Positions 12,710-26,010 are shown, counted from the stretch's first letter. The stretch: 64,000 bases of DNA from Nilaparvata lugens (GCF_014356525.2 NC_052509.1:35646001-35710000), one strand, 5' to 3'. Program-made: numbers and translations. The notes: generated by a model from the letters alone, not told the origin.

Positions 12710-12933
12710 ATGTCTCCTCCAAAATCGGATGTTTGGAAGTATTTTACAAAATCAAACCATTCAGTTGCCAAAGGCAAGTCATGTTTTAAAGAAATAAAAT
12801 ACGGCGGAAACACATCCAATTTGTTTAAACATATGAAAGTTCACGGTACCAATATTAAAAGTAAATCTGTAAATGAAAAAGCTTCAGCGTCAGGCTCCAA
12901 GTCTGTAAAGACTGTAGAAGGGAGTTTATTCAG
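12710..12933 (+). pseudogene. hAT transposase exon 1: BED zinc finger
   Basis: The first methionine is at 12710. The exon encodes a BED-type DNA-binding finger (SDVWKYFTK, then EIKYGGNTSNLFKHMKVHG), giving the W/F core and the C-terminal H-x(4)-H-like pair. The first zinc-binding cysteine is missing: the stretch reads AKGKSC where AKCxxC is expected. The exon ends at a consensus donor, CAG|GTAAGT, in phase 2, which matches the acceptor of the exon at 35866 exactly. It is the DNA-binding end of the transposase of the large hAT element, and intron 1 (about 22.9 kb) is swollen by later insertions. Confidence 0.7.
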
Positions 12934-13130
12934 GTAAGTTCGTTATCAACAATCAACAAAGTTATTTTCAAAAATATTTGAATTTTTTTAATACTATCAA
13001 ATAACCTAACAAATGCCTGAATAAATATAGGCCTATGGCTAACAAGAAGTTTGAGCCAATTCTATTCTATTTTGTTGTTGAGAAAACAGTTGGTGAAATA
13101 GGCCTAGTTCAAGTAGGCTATCCTTGTAGG

Positions 13131-14347
13131 TGTAAGCGGGTGGAGGTATTTTTAACCCTACACCACACCTGACATCATTTCTGTAACCGGTGACATATTT
13201 GTCTCCATTTAGTTTAATCTTCCAAAACATAAAATATATAAGAATACATGTGATTCAATAGTCATTCTTGCAGACTTACCACCGCTGGCCACCAATGTGA
13301 ATGGAGGGGGGTGTTTCTACTCTTCTATAATATTTACCAAAATTATGCTATCAAATCTCTATTTGAATCCTTGATTGGTTGGGAGCTTTTTTTGGATTCG
13401 TTCATTCAAAAGCACAGATTATCATCATTTTCACATATTCTAGCAAACATAGTAGCTACGAGCCAGGAACTTTAATGAAAAATACTTTTTAAAATTCAAC
13501 CTCAGGTTTATTGAACTCCAAATAGGTAGAACGAATTAATAAAAGTCAGGTAACATGTCAAATTTTCAAACAGAACAAAGTGATTCAGCAATTGATTCAC
13601 AAAAAAATATATTCAATTCCAATCTACACATTTTGGGAACCTGCTAACTTGCTGCATTTAGATTTTGGCCTCGGTCATTCTATGAAATTAAATTTTGAGC
13701 TTAAAAAGAAAAACAACAAAAGTTCGGCACTCACCATTTCAACAATATTCAAACTTGGACTCTTCAGAAACACTCCCATACGCTTTAATAGAACTCTCTA
13801 TACTTGAACCCACAAGCACAAATAATTTCCTGATTCTACTCCTACTAACTCAATAAAATTTTGTTTCCTATTCAACAAGATAAAAATTACTGATAACTGA
13901 AAACTTAACAATTTGTCCCTCTGAATGGGAAATGGGCCCATTCAGAGGACCGAGGCTCGCACACCGTTACATGTTTTTCCAGTTACGTGTCAATTCGAAC
14001 TGTGGCCTTTTCACTGAAAATTATTCCCCCTCCACGAGCGTCGAGCATAACTTCCAGTGGAAAAGCCAAAGCTGCAAAAAGGTCAATGGTCGTACAATTC
14101 CCAAATACAGTAGATTTTTTCGACATGAAATTGAAACTGCATTTAAAAATGAACGAAAATTGCTTTAATTTTGACAACTGAGCAACAAGTTAGCAAATTC
14201 AAACAAGACAAAGTCAATTCTCACACTAAAAATGCAGGGTTCAACAAACAGTAAAATCAAAGTTCATTTCAGTTCAAAAACCTGAAAAACAATAAAAGAA
14301 ACACAAAAACAACTACAATAATACCCTCTCAATATCACACTATTACA
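13131..14347 (-). repeat. LTR copy (chimeric: true 3' LTR start joined to a 5'-LTR-like remainder)
   Basis: This copy aligns end to end with 17842-19057. The first roughly 270 bases differ from it at many positions. From about 13400 onward the two are almost identical, including the flanking TAGGATTCCTACACA and the following start of the small hAT. Short ORFs within this LTR (for example 13580-13807) recur in the other copy and resemble no protein. Confidence 0.7.
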
Positions 14348-14362
14348 TAGGATTCCTACACA

Positions 14363-15254
14363 CAGGGGTGCCCACAAGGGGGGGGGCATGGCGCAATTTG
14401 AGCCATCAACATTTTTGGGGGGGGGCATGATTTTTTTTTTATATTTTATGTCAACATTTTGAATCATGGCTATAAAATCAAGGTATTAAATAGAGATATC
14501 CGAATGTAGTTAATTTTAATACTTTTTCCCACCTTTACAATGTTATATTTTTTAAATTGTAACTCAATTTAAAGCATAAAAAATACAATAATTGATAATA
14601 TGTTGTATGCAGGAATTTTAGTAATTTTAAGCCTATGAGTTTGAAGGTAAATCTTTGACAAAAATAAATTATAACTTCATCATCCTCTATTATTCTGATT
14701 TCTTTTGCTTAATTTTAATATTTAATGGTCCTGTGTTTGAGTTTCCTTGCTGTACCAACCTAATTTTCTTAAAAGCACAATGATAAGTTAAATTGTAATG
14801 TACATTTTAATCTAATAATTATTTTAATTTCGAAGGCGTTTCATGATGATATTAATGTCTCTGAAATGGGAATGCAATTATCAACAACATAGCAAACTCT
14901 AGTGAATTTGACAAAAAAAAACTTCTCTTGTCAAAAATTTGCGAAAAATATCAAATGAAGCCAATTTCAATCTTTCAAATTTACACCCTATTTACCACAC
15001 AGTAATCAAGTAATATTTTTCACAACTGTAGGCTACTCATATAAAATAGTATGATAATATATTTAGTATTCCAATAAAACATTTAGTTTTTGAAAAAAAT
15101 GATATTTTCAAGCCCCAAAATCCATTGAAGAACTGCCGAATTGTTTGATCAAGAGATTCAATTGATTCATGATAAAGTTCAATTGCGCCGTGAACATAGA
15201 TAATTTGATCTTAATCAAGTGCAATATTCTATAAAATGTTTGGAGACAAAAGCC
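14363..15254. repeat. Duplicated 5' part of the small hAT element
   Basis: This stretch is identical to 19073-19964 apart from one or two bases in homopolymer runs. It stops abruptly at ggagacaaaag, where sequence from the middle of the LTR resumes (15252-15535). It has no right-hand end and no target duplication, so it was copied or misplaced as part of a larger segment rather than transposed. Confidence 0.75.
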
Positions 15255-15535
15255 AAAGCTGCAAAAAGGTCAATGGTCGTACACTTCCCAAATACAGTAG
15301 CTTTTTTCGACATGAAATTGAAACTGCATTTGAAAAATGCACGAAAATTGCTTTAATTTTGACAACTGAGCAACAAGTTAGCAAATTCAAACAAGACAAA
15401 GTCAATTCTCACACTAAAAACGCAGGGTTCAACAAACAGTAAAATCAAAGTTCATTTCAGTTCAAAAACCTGAAAAACAATATAAGAAACACAAGAACAA
15501 CTACAATAATACTCTCTCAATATCACACTATTACA
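15255..15535 (-). repeat. Terminal part of the true 3' LTR
   Basis: This matches 14065-14347 and 18775-19057 but carries about five substitutions relative to both. It is followed directly by the purine tract and internal region of the retroelement, as a genuine 3' LTR should be on this strand. Confidence 0.7.
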
Positions 15536-17841
15536 TTACCCCCTCCCCTAATAAAGACGATTTCACCAAAATTTCATTCACACTTAATTTGCTTTCACAC
15601 TAACACTTGACACTATTATCTGGTCGACATCAAGCCTGGAGCTGGGACCTGGAACAGCCCTTCGATATGGATGGGGGTGGTCGAAGAGATGCACCATGCA
15701 CCCGATGGTAGTACCCAGACATCTCAGCCCGTGGTAGGTGGTTGACATCAGCACAAACTGCAATACAGCTGTAGGTCAGTTCTGGCAGTCGGAAGCCAGT
15801 CAGCTGTTTGCTGGCCTCAGCGACATCAGGAAGTCAGCATCCTCCCGAAACAGTGGACATCACATCAGCAGTAGCAATGATGTCATCGGGAGTGAAGCAT
15901 AGATGGAATGGCCCCATCACTCTTGCACACAGTAGCCTCTTGTAGACAGGCCGTGATATCCCAGAAGACAAATCACTGTTTCTTCCAACAGGAACTAACC
16001 TTTTCAACTGTTATCACTCAACATTTCATCAAAACTCACAACTTACATGAGAGTTGGGTGTGCCAGACCCAGAAAAATTTACTAACACTTTAGCTCAAAA
16101 TAGAAATGACCGGGCCCTTTAAAATTAATTCAACTCAAAATATTCACTTTTCACATAAGACAACAATAAATTTGAACACATAATATATTTCCTAAAACTT
16201 CAAATAATTTCCTAAGTCATTTCATTATCTCGTATCAATTATTTCAAAAAAATTAAAATTATTCTATCTCTCTGTCTATGGATTCAAAACAATAGCCTGC
16301 CAGCTTGCATTTTCAGAGTAGCTTTCAATATTGTAGTTATAACGTCCAACTCATTATTGATTCAATTATCTTTTACGTTTTCAACTATTTTCCATTTGTC
16401 TCTACCACTGTTTATTCTATATTCCTTCTCATGTTCTTCTTCTCCTTCTTTCGTTTCATTTCTACTCTCGTTCACAAAATAATATAATTACGATTTACTG
16501 TTTTACTCTAATTTCTATTGTTCTCATCATACAGTCCAAGGAGTATTTTATTCTCTTTCCAACTGTTACTTTCTCTCTCATCGGTCATTCTCACTCATAC
16601 ACACTTATTGATATCCACACCATCTACACTGTTTCTCTCTCTCATCAAATCAACTATCTCTCTCACTCTTTATCAGGTCAGTTAACTATTCCCAGTCTTG
16701 GCTTAGTCGAATAATAGAACTAAACCATGAAATGAAATACTTCTTATTGATGGCCAATTTCCCTATCGCCCTCTTAAGAGCCAGAATAGTCGAAAATGCC
16801 TACAATCAAGAACTTCTAAACAACTAAACTATGGATGCCCGATCCATGCTCATAACACCAGTTCACCTAACTGTGTTATCTCTTTCATTGAATTTCCCAA
16901 ATTCAATCGCACCTTGGAATTCCCGATTCCAAAACCTCTCAGCCCCGCTAAGATAGTCGTCAACTCTCGATAATACCGCCTGTATTATCCTCAATACCTT
17001 AGGCACGCTGAGTAAAAAAAATCACATCTTAATCCATTTTACCTTATTTACCAATAATTTCTGCCCAGAATAAACCGAAATCTCAAATTACAACCTACTC
17101 GATCCAGCCGTAAAATGAGTATTCGGTTCAAACTGGCGGAAATAATACCATATTCTTTCATCATTCTTCCATATCAAATCTAATCATCTCAATCTCTCGC
17201 ACATAATTTTTTTTCTCAAAATACAACTGGATGTAAAATCAACTTCATACCTCCTTGGAATCTCTCTCACAAAACATGATTTAAAAAAAAAATCCCACAT
17301 AACATTTTCCTTGACGAACTACGGTAATCACATTTGAACAAAAATAATTACATTACAACGTTTTTCAATTCAACAAAAATTCATTTCTCTCAATTAAAAA
17401 ATGTGTTCTACATTTTCTATCAGTCTGGTGCAGTGTTGCCAGCTTTTGCAGTCACCGGAAAGCTCATATTACAAATTTCTTTTCCATTGTTCCAGATAAT
17501 GGAATAGAATTTCACGCAGCAATATTCTCAAGCTCAACAACGGATTACTGAATTTTTATCTTCAACTACAAAATAATTTTAATCAATAAATTCTCTGATT
17601 TCAAAATTAATTCTATAAAACTAACACTTTTCATCTCGAAATATTTCACGGTTCACACTTTAATACAAGGTCATGTCATCTTAATAAAATTTTATGTTCC
17701 TGCTCGTGTTGCTAAAAAATTATTCATTTTAAAACAGGCTGTTTTCTCAATACTTCTCATCAATCCACAAAACTACTGATTAATCTGGCATTTAAATGTT
17801 TGTCGTTTTTGCAGACAAAACCCACACATATGACACCATTT
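15536..17841 (-). other. Internal region of the LTR retroelement, no coding capacity
   Basis: This is about 2.3 kb between the purine tract and the primer-binding zone. No open frame of useful length or retroviral motif is visible on either strand. It is CT-rich on the plus strand with many tctctc clusters (16260-16690). It is likely a deletion derivative. Confidence 0.5.
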
Positions 17842-19057
17842 TGTAACCCGTGGAGGTATTTTTAACCCTACACCACACCTGAAATCATTTCTGTAACCGG
17901 TGACATATTAGTCTCTATTTAGTTAATCTTCTAAAATATGAAATATATAAGAATACATATGATTTGATAGTCATTCTTGCAGACTATACCACTGCTGGCC
18001 ACCAATGTAAATGGAGGGGGGGTTTTCTTCTCTTCTATAATATTTACCAGAATTATGCTATCAAATCTCTATTTGACTCCTTGATTGGTTGGGAGCTTTT
18101 AGTGGATTCGTTCATTCAAAAGCACAGATTATCATCATTTTCACATATTCTAGCAAACATAGTAGCTACGAGCCAGGAACTTTAATGAAAAATACTTTTT
18201 AAAATTCAACCTCAGGTTTATTGAACTCCAAATAGGTAGAACGAATTAATAAAAGTCAGGTAACATGTCAAATTTTCAAACAGAACAAAGTGATTCAGCA
18301 ATTGATTCACAAAAAATATATTCAATTCCAATCTACACATTTTGGGAACCTGCTAACTTGCTGCATTTAGATTTTGGCCTCGGTCATTCTATGAAATTAA
18401 ATTTTGAGCTTAAAAAGAAAAACAACAAAAGTTCGGCACTCACCATTTCAACAATATTCAAACTTGGACTCTTCAGAAACACTCCCATACGCTTTAATAG
18501 AACTCTCTATACTTGAACCCACAAGCACAAATAATTTCCTGATTCTACTCCTACTAACTCAATAAAATTTTGTTTCCTATTCAACAAGATAAAAATTACT
18601 GATAACTGAAAACTTAACAATTTGTCCCTCTGAATGGGAAATGGGCCCATTCAGAGGACCGAGGCTCGCACACCGTTACATGTTTTTCCAGTTACGTGTC
18701 AATTCGAACTGTGGCCTTTTCACTGAAAATTATTCCCCCTCCACGAGCGTCGAGCATAACTTCCAGTGGAAAAGCCAAAGCTGCAAAAAGGTCAATGGTC
18801 GTACAATTCCCAAATACAGTAGCTTTTTTCGACATGAAATTGAAACTGCATTTGAAAAATGCACGAAAATTGCTTTAATTTTGACAACTGAGCAACAAGT
18901 TAGCAAATTCAAACAAGACAAAGTCAATTCTCACACTAAAAATGCAGGGTTCAACAAACAGTAAAATCAAAGTTCATTTCAGTTCAAAAACCTGAAAAAC
19001 AATAAAAGAAACACAAAAACAACTACAATAATACCCTCTCAATATCACACTATTACA
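17842..19057 (-). repeat. 5' LTR of the minus-strand retroelement
   Basis: It begins TGTAACCCG and ends CTATTACA on the plus strand, and is followed by target duplication TAGG (19058-19061). On the minus strand it is upstream of the primer-binding zone. Length is 1216 bp. Confidence 0.75.
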
Positions 19058-19072
19058 TAGGATTCCTACACA

Positions 19073-22000
19073 CAGGGGTGCCCACAAGGGGGGGGGCATG
19101 GCGCAATTTGAGCCATCAACATTTTTGGGGGGGGGGCATGATTTTTTTTTTATATTTTATGTCAACATTTTGAATCATGGCTATAAAATCAAGGTATTAA
19201 ATAGAGATATCCGAATGTAGTTAATTTTAATACTTTTTCCCACCTTTACAATGTTATATTTTTTAAATTGTAACTCAATTTAAAGCATAAAAAATACAAT
19301 AATTGATAATATGTTGTATGCAGGAATTTTAGTAATTTTAAGCCTATGAGTTTGAAGGTAAATCTTTGACAAAAATAAATTATAACTTCATCATCCTCTA
19401 TTATTCTGATTTCTTTTGCTTAATTTTAATATTTAATGGTCCTGTGTTTGAGTTTCCTTGCTGTACCAACCTAATTTTCTTAAAAGCACAATGATAAGTT
19501 AAATTGTAATGTACATTTTAATCTAATAATTATTTTAATTTCGAAGGCGTTTCATGATGATATTAATGTCTCTGAAATGGGAATGCAATTATCAACAACA
19601 TAGCAAACTCTAGTGAATTTGACAAAAAAAAAACTTCTCTTGTCAAAAATTTGCGAAAAATATCAAATGAAGCCAATTTCAATCTTTCAAATTTACACCC
19701 TATTTACCACACAGTAATCAAGTAATATTTTTCACAACTGTAGGCTACTCATATAAAATAGTATGATAATATATTTAGTATTCCAATAAAACATTTAGTT
19801 TTTGAAAAAAATGATATTTTCAAGCCCCAAAATCCATTGAAGAACTGCCGAATTGTTTGATCAAGAGATTCAATTGATTCATGATAAAGTTCAATTGCGC
19901 CGTGAACATAGATAATTTGATCTTAATCAAGTGCAATATTCTATAAAATGTTTGGAGACAAAAGTCGCGTTGCCAATACATATATAGAAATGATACTCAT
20001 AAATCATTCGTAAACAGTACGGTACAGGGGAAATACTTTCACCATTGAAAATATTCATTTGCTCCCATGCAAAGCCTATGGTAGTTATTGGAATACTGTG
20101 TATCCTTTCCTGCTCAAATCAAACATATGTACTGTAGCCTACAGAAAAGTCACGACATGCCAATTGAAGAATTTTCTCATTTTCAATTGATATCTTCTCA
20201 TTTACAGTTGACGATTACTCAAATATAATTCACTATTCTCAATTACATGTGATGACTTCCCAAATACAATTGACTATTCTTATCTACATATATGGCATTC
20301 TCTCAATCATAAGTGACTATTCTCAAATACAATTAATACTTTCTTAAATTAGCTTATTGATACATTCTCAAATACAATTGGAAAAAGTGTAGTTAACCTG
20401 ACCCCTCCCAAGCGTTCTTATCAATGCTTTTCTGATACATTGATATGAGAAATAACGCTTATTGCTTGAATTCATTTATCTCAACTTGAGACAAACTGAA
20501 TTCAAGCTCATTATAAATATATAAGGTTGATTTTTGAAAATCTGAATTATTTGAATAGTCATTGCTCTATGTTCAATGAGTGTAGAACGAATAAATTTGA
20601 CGTAGCAGATATTTGACTAATATGATCAACCTAATCTGTCGAAAAACTGCTGAATTTTCAATTGGAAAAACGTTGAAGATGTATCAGATACAACAACCAA
20701 GCTTCTATAGGATTAAATTGTACAAAGTTTAAATTCAAAGACATCTTTTTATCTTGTATCAGTCTTTATTTAGAAGCGGTTGACTATGTTGAGTATTATG
20801 GAAAATAAAAAGATGAATGTTTCAATTGGGTAAAACTTTTAAATTGGGATTTTATCTATTTAATAATTTAAAGGGAATCTACATTTTTCCACAACCTGTC
20901 CTCATTTTGGTTTTTCCAAAAAATGTATAAGATGATTTGAATGCCTCTTCGAAAATAATCACAATTTTTTCAATACATGGTTATAGTTGCTTTATTATTG
21001 GGAATAATGTAGTTTCAGAATAGGAATATGAAATTGTTGGGTAGAAAACTCTCTTCTTTGATCAGCACCAATGAACGTCTCAATGAATGACCTTGCCATT
21101 CAGAGTCATACCAATCTTTCTCAATGAGAGAGAAACTGTGATGATTCTTTTTTATAATTTTACTGTTTATAAAACGCTTCTTTAGGTCTATACTGATTGA
21201 TACAACAATAAATTCTTATTTAAATTGCATACACATCAATCTTCTACAAGCTTAGTTGTCTCAAGTTCGTCTTTTCTCCAATTCATATTGCATTCGCTTC
21301 AAACGTGAAAAGGTGGAGAATTCCATCAATTTTGTAGTCAAGTGGAAAAGAGTTGACATTACTGCCTTTCTTCGCCAATCAAATAAAAAAAATAAAATAC
21401 AGTAGTCATTCTATTCCAATTTTTCCACTTTTTGAAAGGAACGTATGAAAGTTTCACACACATAGCCTACCTCAACAGGAGAGAGAAAAACAACACAATA
21501 AAAACTTCCCACACAAAAGAGCTTCAAAATTTGAGACAGAGAAGAATTTCTCAGCATCGAGAGACTCCGAGATAGAGAATACAGTGTACATTTAAGTCAG
21601 ACAGAGACAATCTTATTGGTTGGAGGAAAAAGAGGTTGAATAACCCTGAAAAAGTTTGCCATATATTTTTCAACATACTTTTAGACTGCCTTGAAAAGCT
21701 TAGAAGAATGAGCTGTGGTATGAGATGTATCTATCCTTATTTCTGATGCCCCTTCATGGGATGCCCCGATCAAGAACATGTGCATTGCTAGTCTCAAAAG
21801 AAATATCAAAAAGATACTTTATTTCTGTTTAAAAAGAAATAAGAAACGATGGTATATATTTTTACAATATTATGAAAACATAAAAAATTCCTCACAAGAA
21901 CAAAGTAAATAATGTCCTTTGGAAGATTAGAATGTAAGATGTGAATTTTACTGTCATACACTGACTAATGTTAAAAACTAAAGGGTTGAGAATTGGGATA

Positions 22001-22077
22001 CTTTGGGGGGGGCATTACACTTGGATTGGGGGGGGGGGCATGCGCCATTGCCCTTGGGGGGGGGCTGGGCACCCCTG
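19073..22077. mobile_element. Small non-autonomous hAT element, 3.0 kb
   Basis: The ends are CAGGGGTGCCCA inverted repeats (12 bp perfect; then imperfect G-rich/ATGGCGC stretches on both sides). The 8-bp target duplication CCTACACA lies at 19065-19072 and 22078-22085. Both ends carry runs of 8-10 G or C. The interior is AT-rich and contains no transposase; the strings at 20160-20380 repeat 'ctcaattacatgtgatgact'-like units. The CAGGGGTG end and the 8-bp duplication place it in hAT. Confidence 0.8.
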
Positions 22078-22399
22078 CCTACACAATCTATTATTTAAGT
22101 TATTCAAGATCAATATAGTAGGTACAAAAGTACAATAGGTATTAGACTGAAGTAAAGGACACCGGCCGATCGTACCGTAACACGGCTATTTTTCAAGATT
22201 GATGCACAGCTCAAACCGTCTTCTCTTCCTAATTTAGATACATACAACATACTGTATTTGAAAATATATATTCAGAATGATGTTTATAAAGAGTGGGTAA
22301 AAAGTTTGGTAACTGCTCAATATTTCTTGTAAGAAAGCAATTTTTGGTTTTGACTCCGGGGATCGAACTAAAATTAAAAGCTCTATTCTATTGTGACTA

Positions 22400-22760
22400 T
22401 TTAAAATTTGAAAATTTAATCCGCTATAAGCTATTGAATCTAAGTTGATTTTTTCAAATGAGAAGGTGGTCATATTAAACATGATTTCGATGCAGAATTT
22501 AAAGAGAAATTGATTGTTCAAAGCCACACATCGTTGGAGTAAAACCATTTTGGAGATATATTAACTGATTTATTGTAAGTTAGTTATCATCTCAGATTTA
22601 TAATTGAAATGTCTTGGAAACCAATAGACATATCGATTTGCGGTTTCCGCCATTCAATTTCTTTTGAAATTCTACATAGAAACCATGTACTAACTTATAA
22701 CATGGCAACCTTCTCACTTGGAAAAATCAACCAAGATTCAATATGGCGGGTAAAAATGGC
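22400..22760. repeat. Inverted pair of a dispersed repeat block
   Basis: About 22400-22510 is the imperfect reverse complement of about 22655-22755, with about 150 bp between the arms. The same block appears once at 2890-2960. It could form a hairpin, or simply mark two insertions in opposite directions. Confidence 0.5.
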
Positions 22761-23154
22761 AGACCAAATTTTTAATGTCACAGTTGATTAACTTAGAGCT
22801 TTTAATTTTAATAAGATCCACGGTGTCAGAAAATAACAAATTACTTGGGTACAAGAGACATTGAGCTATTTCCAAACTTAAAGATGATGAAAGAACCCCT
22901 GAAATATAAGTAAAACTAGCTAGAACCCGTGCTTCGCAAGGATCTATTTTAAAACTTGACAGAATGAAAACTTGACGTAATGAAATTTTGAAGAATTGAA
23001 AATAGGCCTATAACCATCCTTGGTTAATTAAGAATATATAAGCAAAATTTCGAGTTAATTAGTTCAGATGTGATGATGCGTCAAACATAATTTTCCTATC
23101 CCGTACGTGCATAAGCCAGCTCTTTACTTTATATAATTATTATTATATATAGTT

Positions 23155-23158
23155 ATAG

Positions 23159-23212
<54 letters not shown>

Positions 23213-23222
23213 TATATATATC
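23155..23222. repeat. (AT)n microsatellite
   Basis: An uninterrupted TA dinucleotide run adjoins a copy of repeat family B. Confidence 0.9.
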
Positions 23223-23567
23223 TGATATAGTTAACGACTGCTAGAGATAGGACTGTGGAACAGAATAGTGGTGAAACTATGATAGCGCCAGAAGTGTCTC
23301 AAACACAATAGTAGGTACTACATGAACTTTTTGAAAAAATGTTAAAACAACAGAACTGAATCCTTATCATTCTACCTTCATTTAGAGAGGCTTTTGTTTG
23401 AGCCGAATGGAAATCTATTTATAAAAAAATGAATGTCTGTTTGTGTGTTTGTTTGTTCCCTGTAGACTTGAAAACTACTTGACATAACAGCATGAAACTT
23501 TGGGAATATGTTGTGTGAATATTGGGGATGGTTCCTGAACAGAAATTTTAATAGGGGGGCTAATAAT

Positions 23568-25165
23568 AATTATTTATTAATCCATTTTATATGTTTTCGA
23601 AATTTTCGGCCGAGCGGCCACTGAAGAACGAAAAGATGATCATGATTCAAGATCATATTGTAATAATATGATTTAGCATCTAAAGTTACCAGCTGTAATA
23701 AACATATCACCATGTGATAAATTATTGTGTACTGGTATCAAAACGGTAGTTTGGAGTTGAAGTGTAGTTGATTGGTACCAGCTGTTGATAATGGTTCCTT
23801 AGAAGTCCTATACAAATAATTATCACTCCCCTATCATTGAGAGACTGGAAAATGTTGAAAAAAATTATTCACCTAATGAAAGAGAGTACATATATATATT
23901 GTATAGTATATATTGTAATATTACATTTTTTCTTGATTAAAATCGAATCTTCAATTCAAGATCTATAGAACTTGATAGTAAATATCAGAGTAATCGATAT
24001 GCGGACAACTTTTTAACTGAGAATTTATCTCATAATAATTGTGTTTCACATTACATGGTATCACCGAAACTGAGTTGACCGAATTAACAGATAAATAGAT
24101 CATTATAAATATAGACAATATATATAACTTTAAAATAACAGTTTCAAAATAAAGTTTTATTGAGAACAAATGTAAAATGTAAATTCTAAACTTGTAATTT
24201 ATAATTTTTTGGAATTTAATATCGGTGATGTGTTCATGATGTCGACACTGGTTTTGAGGTGGGGCTTTACTCTGTACTTGTTAGGCTCTCTCTAAAAAAT
24301 GGTGGCTGGCTATGTGTTCTGGTTTTGTGTTCTCTGAATATTTTTCTGTTTAAGTGAATTTTTAATGTTTTAAATTGAGTTTTGAACAGTTTTATGGTGT
24401 TCTAATTTTGTATAAAATTGTTTTGTGTATCTACAAGCCTATAGCCATTGTTTTTCAACTATATAAATGGATAAGTATTTAACTTGTAATGATGTTAGAT
24501 GCTTAAGTGTGTAAGGTATTGTTTTGTGGATTTGTGTTGTATATTGCCAAAATTCTTCTGAAGATTATAAGTTGGTTTGCTCTGAAAACTGGATTTCTCA
24601 TTCATAGGCAATAGATCCATTCATAGTTTATCAAGAATCTACCATTTTGGATCCGAAACTTCCTGTAGGTTAATAGGTGTGAAATGCTATCCAACCTATT
24701 TAGGAGAAATTGGTAGCATGGCAATATGTATAGTATTCATATTGCATTCATCAATTACTGAAGAATGAAAGAATAATTTACAATTTTTTGAATTCAGCTT
24801 AGCTTATATTCATCCTAAAATGGAAAGAATATGGAATTCTGTGTGATTCATCGTACATCGCATATTTCCTAGACCATATATTGCATATATTGACAATCTA
24901 CAGCTATGAAAACATTGAATATTTTTCTTTGAAACACTGATATAACCTTTTTTTTAATTGAAAACTTTACTGATAGATATTACTACCAATTGATTGAAAA
25001 GAATAATATGTTTTCGGAATAATGAATGCTGCATGACTAAGCACATAGGAAGTCCGTATTGAGATGTAAATGAACATGTTGATTGTCAGATAAATTTCAT
25101 GTTCACCAAATAAAGTGAAGTGTAACATGAGATACATTGATGGTACGAAGTTTGCTGGGTAAGCT
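23568..25165. repeat. Dispersed repeat family A, copy 2, with an 850-bp insert
   Basis: It matches 628-1265. The homology is interrupted at about 23887 and resumes at about 24737. The insert contains sequence related to 5440-5660 and no ORF of note. Confidence 0.6.
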
Positions 25166-25332
25166 AGTTGTAAATTAAGCTTTATTATCAATAGACAATG
25201 CTGAAAAAGACAGGCTCAATCACCAGGAATAAATCTGTAGAACGTTTACCACATAAAACACGTGGTAAGCTCACGCTCTCAATCAACACAAAATCAATTC
25301 AATCAGCTAATTGATGGAATTGTTTTAAGCTT

Positions 25333-25860
25333 TCCAATGATTACAACATATGTTAGAATATCATGTGTCAATTATCTCAGTTCCATATGGAGTTCACCTT
25401 ACCATAAGCTTACTTAATAGGATCCTTTATCATCCTTTGATATCCTTAGAGGCAAAATATCTCAAAATCCGTTCTTAGTGCGCATCTAGCATGTTTGAAG
25501 AATATTTGTGCAAAGTTTTAAGTCTGTAGGCCAATTAGTTTGAGCTGTAGTGTGATTTTACATCAACATTTACGAAAAGTGCCCTCTCCTGAACCCACCT
25601 GTGCTCCTGATTGGAATTTTTCTGCATAGATCTGATTTTTTTCGTACCTGAACGAAAAAGTTCCTCATGACTTTGCTGTGCAATGAACAGTTAAAAAGTG
25701 AAAATTTTTGGGGGGGGCCAGCTCCCTCAGGGGGGGGGGCAGATTTCTGAAAATCCTTTTGTAGTGGATGTTTTGAGGCTACAATAAACAATTGTGCAAA
25801 ATTTCAAGATTCTAGGCTTAGTAGTTTGGGCTGTGGTGTGATTTCAGTTTGTCGGGGCTT
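25333..25860. repeat. Dispersed repeat family D, copy 1
   Basis: It matches 31985-32448 plus 35329-35421. Shared text includes ctcaaaatccgttcttagtg and tcggggcttagcctttta. Two G-runs lie in the middle (25710-25740). The copy shows the uninterrupted state of a repeat that a LINE splits at 32449. Confidence 0.7.
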
Positions 25861-25876
25861 AGCCTTTTAGATATAG

Positions 25877-26010
25877 GTGGAAGAAGAGAAAGAAGAAGAA
25901 GAAGAAGAAGAAGAAGAAGAAGAAGAAGAAGAAGAAGAAGAAGAAGGAGAAGAGGAGTAAGAAGAAGAAGAAGCAGAAAAAAAGAAGAAGAAAAAGAAGA
26001 AGATAGATTA
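25877..26010. repeat. (AAG)n microsatellite
   Basis: A long AAG trinucleotide run directly follows repeat family D. It creates poly-Arg and poly-Leu/Phe shadow frames that are not genes. Confidence 0.9.

Larger units (their letters stand above)
13131..19057 (-). mobile_element. Non-autonomous LTR retroelement (Ty3/Gypsy-like signals), minus strand
   Basis: The 5' LTR (on the minus strand) is 17842-19057 (1216 bp, TG...CA). The 3' LTR begins at 13131. The 4-bp sequence TAGG occurs at 13127-13130 and at 19058-19061 as a target duplication. On the minus strand the LTR is followed by a TGGTGTCATATGTG-type primer-binding zone (about 17841-17820), and a purine tract, AGGGGAGGGGG, lies just before the 3' LTR (reverse complement of 15539-15549). 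The internal part, 15536-17841, has no long ORF, so gag and pol are absent. The element depends on another copy for movement. Its 3' LTR is interrupted by duplicated sequence (see findings). Confidence 0.7.

Noticed and set aside
18641..18964. 107-codon ORF repeated at 13932 and 15236
   Set aside because: It lies inside an LTR on the opposite strand to the element, and recurs only because the LTR is duplicated.
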